From Candidatus Kaiserbacteria bacterium (lineage in GTDB: Bacteria; Patescibacteria; Paceibacteria; UBA9973; UBA2100), in assembly GCA_002401495.1 (NCBI GenBank), contig NVTG01000032.1:1-12570 (forward strand): a stretch of DNA of 12,570 bases, written 5' to 3'. The notes beneath the pieces are model-generated. The model searched no databases, was not told where the DNA came from, and saw only the letters and a list, made by a program, of their open reading frames with translations. The translations under genes and the position numbers were made by a program. This document shows, piece by piece, positions 1 to 6,718 of this stretch (position 1 is its first letter; every line of letters begins with the position of its first letter).

Positions 1-49
1 CGGTCATGGCCATTAATAGACCAATTGTTATATATAAAAATTTGTTCAT
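1..49 (-). CDS. Partial gene, start of a membrane or secreted protein (runs off the left edge)
   Basis: Only the first 16 codons are visible, reading MNKFLYITIGLLMAMT. This is a lysine followed by a hydrophobic run, as in a signal peptide or a first membrane segment. The ATG overlaps the TGA stop of the upstream gene by four bases (ATGA), the usual layout for translational coupling, so it is probably the next gene of the surface-protein operon. A TATACT hexamer on the minus strand at 65-70 lies 15 bases before the ATG and could give a nearby extra start of transcription. The family cannot be judged from so little sequence. Confidence 0.6.
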   Translation of the reverse strand, partial: MNKFLYITIGLLMAMT

Positions 50-915
50 AAATTAGAGTTGTTAAGTATAAAATAAATATTTACCTGACTGTAAGCTACT
101 TTAATTGCATCTTCTCCTTCAAAAAAGTCTCTAGTCATAACAAGAGTACTCACTGGGTCCGAATCTCCATTGCTCATAGATGAAAGTATTCTGGAAAATG
201 TAGCAAAGCTATTAACAAGGTCTAGATGTTCGATTACAGCGTCTTCAGGAACTTCTATTTCAAGAAGTGTGTCAGCTATATCTCTGTAGACCACGGAAGC
301 TTCTAGTAATTTCTCAAAGTCTTCTTCAATACCCTCTTCAATTGCGCGTCCATACGTAGCCAGTTCGTATTCTGCTACTTCTAAAACAGGTTTTATTGCG
401 GAGTTAAATTCATTCGCATATGTGTTGGATGAAGAAGATTTAGAAGTAAGAATATCGTTCCGGGTGTAGGTAGGTATATATCTGATTGCGAATTGTTCGT
501 TTGCAGCTTGTGCTATTACGAATCCAAACGCATCTTCGTCATAAGTATTTTGCTGTTTTGTATGAACGTACGAGGAAAGGATCTGTTTAGTAAGTGTTTG
601 GGTTGCAGAAAGACTCTCGTCTACTTCCTCAATTGCCAATGCCTCTATTTCTTCTCCGTCACTTATACCGTCTCCGTTCGTGTCTGGATTATTTGGATCA
701 GTTCCTAAAAGAATTTCTTGCCAGTCTCGAACACCATCGTTATCAGTGTCTAGAGTGTATTCATTTTCTTCAAGAACAGCAGAAATTTCTACTACAGAAT
801 AGTTATTTAATTCAGGGTTAAAGAAAGGACTTTTCCATCCTGCGTAGGATAAAACCACAACACTAAATACCACTGCAACTACTATCTTGTCGCTAGCTTT
901 TATTTTATTAGACAC
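46..915 (-). CDS. Membrane-anchored protein with TSP3-type calcium-binding segment
   Basis: This 289-residue protein is read from the GTG at 915. A longer frame opens at GTG 945, but its first codons cover the TATACT promoter hexamer (922-927). Residues about 10-27 form one membrane segment. Residues about 56-90 hold tandem Asp-rich loops, DTDNDGVRDWQE and then TDPNNPDTNGDGISDGEE. This is the pattern of bacterial thrombospondin type 3 repeats, which bind calcium in extracellular proteins. The rest is predominantly helical and ends near a YF motif. I infer an envelope-anchored protein facing outward. It follows an apparently paralogous gene by 51 bases and is coupled to the gene at 1-49. No enzymatic motif is visible and the function is unknown. 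Confidence 0.85.
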   Translation of the reverse strand: MSNKIKASDKIVVAVVFSVVVLSYAGWKSPFFNPELNNYSVVEISAVLEENEYTLDTDNDGVRDWQEILLGTDPNNPDTNGDGISDGEEIEALAIEEVDESLSATQTLTKQILSSYVHTKQQNTYDEDAFGFVIAQAANEQFAIRYIPTYTRNDILTSKSSSSNTYANEFNSAIKPVLEVAEYELATYGRAIEEGIEEDFEKLLEASVVYRDIADTLLEIEVPEDAVIEHLDLVNSFATFSRILSSMSNGDSDPVSTLVMTRDFFEGEDAIKVAYSQVNIYFILNNSNL

Positions 916-927
916 GAGTACAGTATA
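916..927 (-). promoter_or_regulatory. Leaderless-type promoter for the TSP3 protein gene
   Basis: TATACT occupies 922-927 on the minus strand, preceded by TGC (extended -10) and followed by exactly six bases (GTACTC) and then the GTG at 915. There is no convincing -35 box and no Shine-Dalgarno sequence. The position implies that the transcript starts at or next to the start codon. Confidence 0.55.
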
Positions 928-966
928 GCAATCTATACACCTCACTTTTATGCCTTTGTGGACAGT

Positions 967-1779
967 CTATAGAGAAGAAGGTTTGAAAGAAAACATCGCT
1001 CCTGGTTCGTGGTTTTCAAAAACTACGCCGTTTGCACCAAAGAGAGAAATTAGAAGAAGTTGTGCCTTCACAACCTCCTCGGAGGACTTGTTATATGTAA
1101 GCAGGCTCTCTAGAAGTTCCTCATCATTTTCTGCAAACGACAAGGCCCACAAAAGCTCCCCCACTGACTGGTATGAGCTCATCAGTCTACTATTAATAGC
1201 GGATGTTGGTTCGGTAGTTTTGATTTTTGCTACATCTTTTGAAAGAGACAGGTAATTGTCGGACAGGTTCTTAAGTTTTGTTGTTTTAGATCGATCTTCA
1301 AAAAATGCAGAAAGCATTTCTGGTTGTCCGGAGTTAGATAAAGTGAAATTATTCAAAATACCTCCAAGTGAATTGCCGTAAACGTGTAGGTCTTCTTGTT
1401 TAGGTGTTAAAACATCTACATTATCGTAGGAGGAATTACTATTTGAGTACTCACCAAGCCAGATAAGGTCGCTGTAATCAACACCTAAAGGTTTGGTAAT
1501 ACTATTTGTGAGTACGGAGAATACCTCTCTAGGCTTCTCTTCTAAAGTGGCCGTAACATCTTGTTGTGTACTAGGGTTAATTAGAGACTCCCAGCCAAAA
1601 AATAATTTAGTCTCCCGCGTTGTGTCATATCCGGGAGCCTTTAAACTTTCAAAAGAATTATTTGGAGTTGAGAAGGTCGATAGAGTTCCTTCTTTTTTAG
1701 TATTGACGCTATCAACACCTGCCAAAAAGAACAGAAGCAGTATAAATAAACCAAGTATCAAGGGAAGGATGTACTTCAT
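967..1779 (-). CDS. Membrane-anchored helical protein, unknown function
   Basis: This is a 270-residue protein starting MKYILPLILGLF. The open frame extends 25 codons further upstream, but that part crosses the promoter and lacks a matching start signal. Residues about 3-22 are a strongly hydrophobic anchor or signal segment, and the remainder should lie outside the membrane. There is no TSP3 segment. The second half resembles the neighbouring TSP3 protein in layout: a Y-G/A-N-S/E motif (VYGNSLGGIL here, TYANEFNSAI there), then a helix, a short linker and a final helical pair ending in a G/N-rich tail. The C-terminus has FGANGVVFENHEPGAMF. I recall similar proteins in Parcubacteria, often near secretion or pilus-like genes, but that is memory rather than a search. 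The role is unknown. Confidence 0.85.
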   Translation of the reverse strand: MKYILPLILGLFILLLFFLAGVDSVNTKKEGTLSTFSTPNNSFESLKAPGYDTTRETKLFFGWESLINPSTQQDVTATLEEKPREVFSVLTNSITKPLGVDYSDLIWLGEYSNSNSSYDNVDVLTPKQEDLHVYGNSLGGILNNFTLSNSGQPEMLSAFFEDRSKTTKLKNLSDNYLSLSKDVAKIKTTEPTSAINSRLMSSYQSVGELLWALSFAENDEELLESLLTYNKSSEEVVKAQLLLISLFGANGVVFENHEPGAMFSFKPSSL

Positions 1780-1791
1780 GTGAATAGTATA
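1780..1791 (-). promoter_or_regulatory. Leaderless-type promoter of the surface-protein operon
   Basis: TATACT at 1786-1791 (minus) is followed by ATTCAC and then the ATG at 1779, so the spacing is six bases. It faces away from a plus-strand promoter of the same kind only 23 bases off, so the two genes are divergently transcribed from a very short region. Confidence 0.6.
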
Positions 1792-1811
1792 CATGAGAGT
1801 GTTTAACCGCG

Positions 1812-1826
1812 TGATATAGTGTGGGC
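1812..1826 (+). promoter_or_regulatory. Leaderless-type extended -10 promoter
   Basis: TGATATAGT (TG at 1812-1813, hexamer 1815-1820) is followed by GTGGGC and then ATG at 1827. This is an extended -10 with six-base spacing to the start codon. It favours ATG 1827 over the in-frame GTG at 1821, which would fall upstream of the expected transcription start. Confidence 0.6.
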
Positions 1827-2306
1827 ATGAGAAGATCAAAACATATTTCTGCAATAGTTATAATTGCTATAGTGGCTGCAATAGGCTTAGTCTTTTTAAC
1901 CTATACTCAAAAAAGCGAAGCCTTTATATGGGGTGGTCAGTTCAGCTCGGTAATTCCGTGCTGGAACGCAGTTACGTGGGTTAGGGTCGGCGCGCCACTT
2001 GGAGGAGACTTCATTTGGACACCTGGAGTTACAAGGACATTTGATTACGGACGACCGACCCACGCTGGACAGTATGGCTTAGGATTAGCTGCTCCTCCGT
2101 ATTTTTGTATAGTGTCTCCATTTCCCGTTATAGTTATTCCGGGAATTATTATGACTATGTTAGGGACGAGCGGGTCCTCCTCTGGTTACTCAGCTCCAGT
2201 CTTTCCTGAAGTGCAGGAAACTACAATAGGCATTGATCCATGTGAAGGACGCATAGCACCAACTACTGTAGGTCCAGATCCTTGCCCCAGTTTATTTCCT
2301 GATTAA
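1827..2306 (+). CDS. Exported or membrane-anchored small protein with four cysteines
   Basis: This 159-residue protein has a basic start (MRRSK) and a hydrophobic segment at residues 8-26, then a region rich in Gly, Pro, Trp and Tyr. Cysteines sit at 45, 94, 139 and 153, the last two in repeated DPC motifs (IDPCEG and PDPCPS). An even number of cysteines after an export signal suggests disulphide bonds outside the cytoplasm. The motif FGG/WGGQ...SVIPC and a following GxFIWTPGVTRTFDYG stretch resemble small exported proteins I recall from Parcubacteria. It is divergent from the surface-protein operon, which fits a shared envelope role, but that is inference. It is convergent with rsmA. I do not recognise a named family. 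Confidence 0.85.
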   Translation: MRRSKHISAIVIIAIVAAIGLVFLTYTQKSEAFIWGGQFSSVIPCWNAVTWVRVGAPLGGDFIWTPGVTRTFDYGRPTHAGQYGLGLAAPPYFCIVSPFPVIVIPGIIMTMLGTSGSSSGYSAPVFPEVQETTIGIDPCEGRIAPTTVGPDPCPSLFPD

Positions 2307-2310
2307 AAAT

Positions 2311-2330
2311 ACTTAAACTAATCTTTAAGT
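2311..2330. terminator. Possible two-way AT-rich terminator hairpin
   Basis: ACTTAAA (2311-2317) and TTTAAGT (2324-2330) form a perfect seven-base-pair stem with a six-base loop in the 27-base gap between convergent stops. Runs of A upstream and T downstream flank it. The stem has one G-C pair only, so the strength is doubtful. Confidence 0.4.
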
Positions 2331-2333
2331 TTA

Positions 2334-3107
2334 CTACAACTCTATCGCTAACCTCTCCCAATCCTCTAGTCTAATATCTTCCGCCCTAAGACCTGTATGA
2401 AGTCCTAGACTGGTCAGTGTTTTTTCCAAAAAGTCTTTTGAACCAAAAGCGGAAAGATTATTTATGAGTTTTTTTCGCTTGCTACTGAACCCTGCTTTTA
2501 TTAATTTGAAAAATCTCTCTTCACTCAGCTCAGTAAAGAAATCTTTGGAGATGTTTGCTATATGAAGCACTGCTGAGTCTACTTTTGGTTTTGGCGTGAA
2601 GTATCTAGCGGGAACTGTCGCTATATAGAAAGGTTTTCCGTAGGCCTTTATTGAAAGACTAAGAATTGTTTCTTTCTTACTCTTAGCAATACGTTCTGCG
2701 ACTTCTTTCTGAACCAAAACAGTTATGCTAGAGGGTTGATAGTCGGAAGAGAGAAATCTTCTAAGGATCTCCCCTGTTATATAGTATGGAATGTTTGCTA
2801 CCAGCTTGTACTCACCTGTAACGTAGTTTTTTATATTTAAATCAAGAATATCGCCTTCAATTAGTGTTAATTGTTTAGACAAAATCTCTTTTGGAAACTT
2901 TTCATTTAAAACTTCCATCATGTCTGGATCAGTTTCAATCGCGATAACCTTAGCACCAGTCTCAAGAAGTGCGGTAGTTAGAACTCCTTTTCCAGGACCA
3001 ATTTCAAGAACGGTATCGTCTTTAATAACTGAAGCCGCCTTTATCATGTCAGAAAGGGCCTTCTTTGAGGTAAGAAAATGTTGTCCTAGGTGTTTTTTAG
3101 CTTTCAT
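2334..3107 (-). CDS. rsmA: 16S rRNA (adenine(1518)-N6/adenine(1519)-N6)-dimethyltransferase
   Basis: RsmA/KsgA dimethylates two adjacent adenines in the 3' hairpin of 16S rRNA, using S-adenosylmethionine, late in small-subunit assembly. Visible motifs are LGQHFL near the N-terminus (residues 6-11), the SAM-binding loop EIGPGKG (35-41), the acidic E58 after strand 2, GDIL (85-88), the catalytic NIPYY (105-109) and FTPKPKVDSAV further on. The length of 257 residues is normal. The ATG overlaps the stop of the DUF1653 gene upstream by four bases (ATGA), so translation is probably coupled. It is the last gene of the helicase operon and meets the cysteine-protein gene tail to tail. Confidence 0.97.
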   Translation of the reverse strand: MKAKKHLGQHFLTSKKALSDMIKAASVIKDDTVLEIGPGKGVLTTALLETGAKVIAIETDPDMMEVLNEKFPKEILSKQLTLIEGDILDLNIKNYVTGEYKLVANIPYYITGEILRRFLSSDYQPSSITVLVQKEVAERIAKSKKETILSLSIKAYGKPFYIATVPARYFTPKPKVDSAVLHIANISKDFFTELSEERFFKLIKAGFSSKRKKLINNLSAFGSKDFLEKTLTSLGLHTGLRAEDIRLEDWERLAIEL

Positions 3108-3319
3108 ATTTTTTCAAAACGAGGAAATGTTTCTCCGTCTCGTTCGACTGTCTCCTCGAACATCGAGACAGGTCGTACCCAGAGGGCGTCTTTCCCAAAC
3201 TCTTCGCTATCTTTCAGCGCGCGATAAAAAACTAATTTTTCAAGAGTTTCGCTGTGATGCCCAACTCCCATAACTTCACATACCTCCCCTTTGTAATGCT
3301 TATATTTTCCTAATTCCAT
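3104..3319 (-). CDS. Small DUF1653-type protein
   Basis: This 71-residue protein has the signature I associate with DUF1653: GKYKHYKGE near the start, then HSETLEKLVFYRAL, LWVRPVSMFEETV and a final PRFEKI. The compact beta-rich fold and its function are unknown. It lies between the helicase and rsmA: its ATG comes one base after the helicase stop (TAATATG) and its TGA overlaps the rsmA ATG. All three genes must therefore be on one transcript and may be translationally coupled. Assignment rests on remembered consensus, not a search. Confidence 0.85.
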   Translation of the reverse strand: MELGKYKHYKGEVCEVMGVGHHSETLEKLVFYRALKDSEEFGKDALWVRPVSMFEETVERDGETFPRFEKI

Positions 3320-3320
3320 A

Positions 3321-5255
3321 TTAGAAGTCTATCAGATCGATCTTCCTTTCGTGAGGGGAAGTATATTGATTTAGTATTTCTATTAAATCCTCTCCAATAT
3401 CTTCAAGAAAATGGGAAGCAGTTTGTATTGATTGCGTTCCAAATATTGTACGTACCATTGCATAAGTAAGAATTACTCTTTTCCTCGCTCTTGTGAGTGC
3501 TACATAGAATAATCTTCTCTCTTCCTCATCGTCAGTGTCTTCTCCAAGTTTTTCGTGCGGAAACAATCCTTCTTCAAGGCCTGTTATAAAAACATTATCA
3601 AACTCCAATCCTTTTGATGCGTGCACGGTCATTAATTTAACTGCATTGTGGTTTTTCTCTAACGAATCTTGATCAGTGGCGAGGGCGGCGTCTTCTAGTA
3701 GTCTCTCAATACCATCTTCGGGTTCTAGTTCGTCGTATTTTGACGCTAGTGTCGCGAGTTCCTTTATGTTTTCTAGTCGTTCTTGTTCTTCTGAGTCTCC
3801 TCCTTTTAATTTAACTTCTAAACCACTCTTCATAAGCGCAAACCGAATTGTCTCAGACGGCCTCTCGGTTTTAGCCACCTTTGCAATTGATGAGAGAACA
3901 TTTTTAAAGTCAGCAACCTTCTGTTGTGCTGCTGGTGAGAGATCACTCTCTTGTCCTAGGAACATTTTGCTCAGCGTCATCTTTCCTATGCCTCTTGGTG
4001 GAGTGCTCACGATTCTTGCGATGTCACCTTCTGAATTAGGGTTAAGTGCTGCACGAATATAGCTGATAACATCTTTAACTTCCTTTCTATCAAAGAAGCG
4101 TGTTCCCAGAACCTGATATGGAATACCTGCGTACATAAATGCTTGTTCTAATACTCTTGATTGGAAGTTTGCTCTGTAGAGTACTGCTATTTCTCTTGGA
4201 GATGCTCCGTTGTCGATAAGTTCAGTTGCCTTTTCTACTATAAAGCGCGCTTCGTCGTCTTGGGTGTATGCACTATATAGACCAAGAAGCTCTCCCGCAT
4301 CATTTTCTGTAAAAAGAGTCTTGTCTTTCCTTCTGACATTCTTTTCAATCACGTTGTTTGCAGCAGAAAGTATGTTTTTTGTTGAGCGATAGTTTTCCTC
4401 TAGTGTGATAAGAGTAGTTTTAGGAAATTCTTCTTCAAATGTTAGTAGGTTTTCTAAGTTAGCTCCTCTCCATGAGTATATGTTCTGATCAATGTCTCCC
4501 ACTACACATATATTGTTCTCTTTGTTGGTAAGAAGTTGAGTTATTGAAAACTGAACACGGTTTGTATCTTGATATTCATCAATATGAACGTAAGACCATC
4601 GATTTTGGCAACGCTCCCTAACCTCTTTGTTGTCGCGGAGTAATATATACGTTCGTAGTAGTAAGTCGTCAAAGTCCAGCGCTCCTTCTTTATCTAGTCG
4701 TTCTTGGTAGGCATTCCATATTCTGCCTACGCTATGTTTCCATGTGTCGCTGATGTCTGCTCGGAACTCGCTAGAGGTTATTCCTTCAGCCTTATACCGT
4801 GTGATTGTGCTTAATACACTACGTGGCTCAAATTGTTTGGGATCCAGCCCCATTTGTTTTATAGAAAGCTTAATTGCACGCATGCTGTCTGATCTATCAA
4901 AGATAGAAAAGTGTCTTTTTAGTCCTAATTCCTTTGCATTTTCACGAAGAAGGAAAACTCCAAGTGAGTGAAACGTAGAGATGTGCGGATTAGGAAGACC
5001 GGCACGAACAGGTCTATTAATATCCTTGTCTTCACTTATTAAATCTAGAACCCTTTCTCTCATTTCTTTAGCTGCCTTGTTTGTAAAAGTAACGGCCAAA
5101 ATCTGCTCGGGAGGTACTCCTTTCTTTATCAATTCTAGTATTCTTAGGGTTATAACTCGGGTTTTACCACTACCGGCACCGGCTAGAATCATTAATGGTC
5201 CTTTTTGATGATTTACCGCCTCTTGTTGTCTTGAATTTAAGTTAAAATCACTCAT
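3321..5255 (-). CDS. pcrA: UvrD/PcrA-like superfamily 1A DNA helicase
   Basis: This 3'-5' DNA helicase is expected in repair and in clearing proteins from DNA. In order: Q-motif LNSRQQEAV (residues 6-14), Walker A GAGSGKT (26-32), motif Ia AVTFTNKAAKEM, Walker B DEYQD (226-230), motif III GDIDQNIYSWRGA (253-265), ENYRS of motif IV, VHASKGLEFDNVF of motif V, and FYVALTRARKRV of motif VI. Two small variations are seen: the common GDxDQSIY reads GDIDQNIY, and the family's usual DEFQD or DEYQD is DEYQD. At 644 residues it is shorter than typical PcrA/UvrD (over 700). It stops soon after the ASHFL segment, so the C-terminal Tudor-like domain that binds RNA polymerase appears absent. The start has an extended -10 just upstream. 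UvrD and PcrA cannot be told apart here. Confidence 0.95.
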   Translation of the reverse strand: MSDFNLNSRQQEAVNHQKGPLMILAGAGSGKTRVITLRILELIKKGVPPEQILAVTFTNKAAKEMRERVLDLISEDKDINRPVRAGLPNPHISTFHSLGVFLLRENAKELGLKRHFSIFDRSDSMRAIKLSIKQMGLDPKQFEPRSVLSTITRYKAEGITSSEFRADISDTWKHSVGRIWNAYQERLDKEGALDFDDLLLRTYILLRDNKEVRERCQNRWSYVHIDEYQDTNRVQFSITQLLTNKENNICVVGDIDQNIYSWRGANLENLLTFEEEFPKTTLITLEENYRSTKNILSAANNVIEKNVRRKDKTLFTENDAGELLGLYSAYTQDDEARFIVEKATELIDNGASPREIAVLYRANFQSRVLEQAFMYAGIPYQVLGTRFFDRKEVKDVISYIRAALNPNSEGDIARIVSTPPRGIGKMTLSKMFLGQESDLSPAAQQKVADFKNVLSSIAKVAKTERPSETIRFALMKSGLEVKLKGGDSEEQERLENIKELATLASKYDELEPEDGIERLLEDAALATDQDSLEKNHNAVKLMTVHASKGLEFDNVFITGLEEGLFPHEKLGEDTDDEEERRLFYVALTRARKRVILTYAMVRTIFGTQSIQTASHFLEDIGEDLIEILNQYTSPHERKIDLIDF

Positions 5256-5271
5256 TTGGGGAACTATACCA
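5256..5271 (-). promoter_or_regulatory. Extended -10 promoter of the helicase-DUF1653-rsmA operon
   Basis: TGGTATAGT (hexamer 5263-5268, minus strand) is followed by seven bases (TCCCCAA) and the helicase ATG. There is no Shine-Dalgarno sequence; the intervening bases are pyrimidine-rich. A leaderless or near-leaderless transcript is implied. Confidence 0.55.
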
Positions 5272-5296
5272 CGTTAAATCTAGGACCCAAAAACCC

Positions 5297-5324
5297 TTGA
5301 CAAATACCCTATCCCCAGTAGTAT
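5297..5324 (+). promoter_or_regulatory. Promoter for the LysM/M23 peptidase gene
   Basis: A perfect -35 box TTGACA (5297-5302) is followed after 16 bases by TAGTAT (5319-5324), a fair -10. A second candidate pair, TTGCGC (5335-5340) and TACAGT (5357-5362), lies just downstream. Either gives a long 5' leader of roughly 120-160 bases, unlike the leaderless pattern of most genes in the window. Confidence 0.5.
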
Positions 5325-5330
5325 TTCAGG

Positions 5331-5490
5331 ACTATTGCGCAGTTGTGCGTAGTGGGTACAGTGTTTATAAGGGAGTGTCTCGAATATTTGAAACCCTTTC
5401 CATATATTTATATATGGGCACATAATTAGACTTATCATATCTAACAATCAGGATTCTGAGCCCTCTTTACGCCCAGGCGTAAAAGATCAG
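5331..5490 (+). promoter_or_regulatory. Candidate structured 5' leader of the LysM/M23 gene
   Basis: This gene-free stretch has several exact inverted repeats. They are CGCA/TGCG (5338-5341 with 5346-5349), AAGGG/CCCTT (5369-5373 with 5394-5398), CCATATAT/ATATATGG (5400-5407 with 5410-5417), TTAGA/TCTAA (5426-5430 with 5440-5444), TCAG/CTGA (5448-5451 with 5456-5459) and TTTACGCC/GGCGTAAA (5466-5473 with 5476-5483). GGGC (5416-5419) can pair with GCCC (5460-5463) to enclose two of these as a three-way junction, but it shares two bases with the CCATATAT stem, so the two folds compete. The last hairpin ends seven bases before the ATG. I could not match a known riboswitch consensus. Confidence 0.4.
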
Positions 5491-6558
5491 ATGACACAAA
5501 TACCATCTGCAATATGGCGTAGCGCCGTATCAGTCTTAATGTTGGTATCATTCATATTTCCCGCGGGAGTGCACGCTGGGTTCTTTACTGGTGTCTTTGC
5601 ATCCCTATCATCTAATACGGTTGCATACACTACTGTGGAGCAAATTACATACAACTCTCAGAACATCCCACTACCTCAAGCTGCTAAAAACATAGACCCA
5701 AACCCCTCAAAAGGAGGAGGTGATATTACAATTGTTAACGACTCTGCCCTACTTCCCTCATCAGGACCAGTAGGATCATCCGCCGACGTTGAAGAAGGAG
5801 TTTCAAGTAGAAACGGAGGACAAATTAGTATCTACATTGTTCGTCCAGGAGATACATTAGGAGACATCGCTGAGATGTTTGATGTTTCAATTAATACAAT
5901 TAGATGGGGTAACGACATCTCCCGAAGTCAGTCAATTCAACCAGGCCAAGAGTTGGTAATTCTTCCAGTAACAGGTATTAAATATACTGTTAAAAGCGGA
6001 GGAACTTTACGAGACATTATTGAAAAGCATGGAGGAGATCTTACTGAAGCCGTTGCATACAATGGCTACGCAGCTGATGAACTACTGGACGCAGGGGTTG
6101 AGGTTATCATTCCAGATGGTGAGCTAGCAGCACCTAAGGCAGCTGTAAGTGTGGCGAAAAGTAGGTACTCTCGAGGTTCAACTACGGTTCGCGGAACAAA
6201 CGTTCCTTCATATAGCGGGTATTACATACGTCCTGTTTCAGGGGGAACAAAGACTCAAGGTATACACGGATATAATGCCGTGGACATCGCAGCACCTTCC
6301 GGAACATCAATATTAGCAGCCGCCGCAGGTAAGGTTATAATCTCTAAAAACAGTGGTTGGAACGGTGGTTACGGTAAATATATCGTAATAGAACACTCAA
6401 ATGGTACACAGACCCTATACTCACACAACTCTAGAAACATAGTATTTAGTGGTCAAAGCCTTGTTCGAGGACAAGTTATTGGTTACGTAGGAACAACCGG
6501 TCGTTCAACCGGTTCACATGTTCACTTTGAGATTCGTGGAGCGAAGAATCCTTTCTAG
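5491..6558 (+). CDS. Secreted peptidoglycan hydrolase: two LysM domains plus M23 peptidase
   Basis: This 355-residue protein has a signal peptide (residues 1-29; hydrophobic core then VHA before G30), a Ser/Gly-rich linker, LysM 1 (about 114-159, starting IYIVRPGDTLGDIA), LysM 2 (about 163-208, starting KYTVKSGGTLRDII) and a C-terminal M23 metallopeptidase domain (about 243-355). Predicted zinc ligands are H259 and D265 (HGYNAVD) and H345 (in GSHVHFEIR), with H312 and H343 as catalytic histidines, so the site looks intact. Such enzymes cut peptide cross-links in peptidoglycan during growth or division, with LysM domains binding the glycan. LysM 2 is less canonical (GGT in place of GDT). It is monocistronic or co-transcribed with the microprotein just downstream. 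No Shine-Dalgarno is visible. Confidence 0.95.
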   Translation: MTQIPSAIWRSAVSVLMLVSFIFPAGVHAGFFTGVFASLSSNTVAYTTVEQITYNSQNIPLPQAAKNIDPNPSKGGGDITIVNDSALLPSSGPVGSSADVEEGVSSRNGGQISIYIVRPGDTLGDIAEMFDVSINTIRWGNDISRSQSIQPGQELVILPVTGIKYTVKSGGTLRDIIEKHGGDLTEAVAYNGYAADELLDAGVEVIIPDGELAAPKAAVSVAKSRYSRGSTTVRGTNVPSYSGYYIRPVSGGTKTQGIHGYNAVDIAAPSGTSILAAAAGKVIISKNSGWNGGYGKYIVIEHSNGTQTLYSHNSRNIVFSGQSLVRGQVIGYVGTTGRSTGSHVHFEIRGAKNPF

Positions 6559-6564
6559 TTAGGG

Positions 6565-6576
6565 TATACTTACCTT
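6565..6576 (+). promoter_or_regulatory. Leaderless-type promoter of the microprotein
   Basis: TATACT (6565-6570) is followed by TACCTT and then ATG 6577, the same six-base spacing as at the other leaderless starts. It begins six bases after the M23 stop codon. Confidence 0.55.
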
Positions 6577-6717
6577 ATGGATTTTGATATTAAGAGAGTT
6601 CTTAAATTATTAAATAGACTTGCCGTTATTTTCTTAAGTATTTATATTGTAGTAGCTGTTGCTTGGAACATAATCTACCTAGTAATACCTCTTTTGAAGG
6701 TATACATTTCAGGCTAA
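6577..6717 (+). CDS. 46-residue membrane microprotein
   Basis: The frame encodes MDFDIKRVLKLLNRL followed by a hydrophobic stretch of about 30 residues (AVIFLSIYIVVAVAWNIIYL and on to PLLKVYI) and a short SG end. The N-terminus is charged (D, K, R) and amphipathic, then one long or two short membrane passes follow, broken by a proline near residue 38. It fits the gap between the M23 gene and the DksA-like gene almost exactly: 18 bases after one stop and one base before the convergent stop. Its own TATACT promoter has the window's standard six-base spacing. No known family was recognised. It might assist or anchor something at the membrane; that is a guess from location only. Confidence 0.65.
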   Translation: MDFDIKRVLKLLNRLAVIFLSIYIVVAVAWNIIYLVIPLLKVYISG

Positions 6718-6718
6718 C

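Noticed and set aside
916..945. Upstream GTG start at 945 for the TSP3 protein
   Set aside because: The extra ten codons cover the TATACT hexamer and place MRCIDCYTVL before the membrane segment; GTG 915 fits the six-base spacing.
1780..1854. Longer start at 1854 for the helical surface protein
   Set aside because: It would overlap the divergent gene and its promoter; ATG 1779 gives a clean signal segment and matches TATACT-N6-ATG.
5414..5425. Tiny upstream frame ATG GGC ACA TAA in the M23 leader
   Set aside because: Three codons inside an AT-rich inverted repeat could easily arise by chance; nothing else supports translation.
5331..5490. c-di-AMP (ydaO/yuaA) riboswitch
   Set aside because: The location before a cell-wall hydrolase is suggestive, but the conserved core I know for that riboswitch was not found; kept only as an unassigned structured leader.
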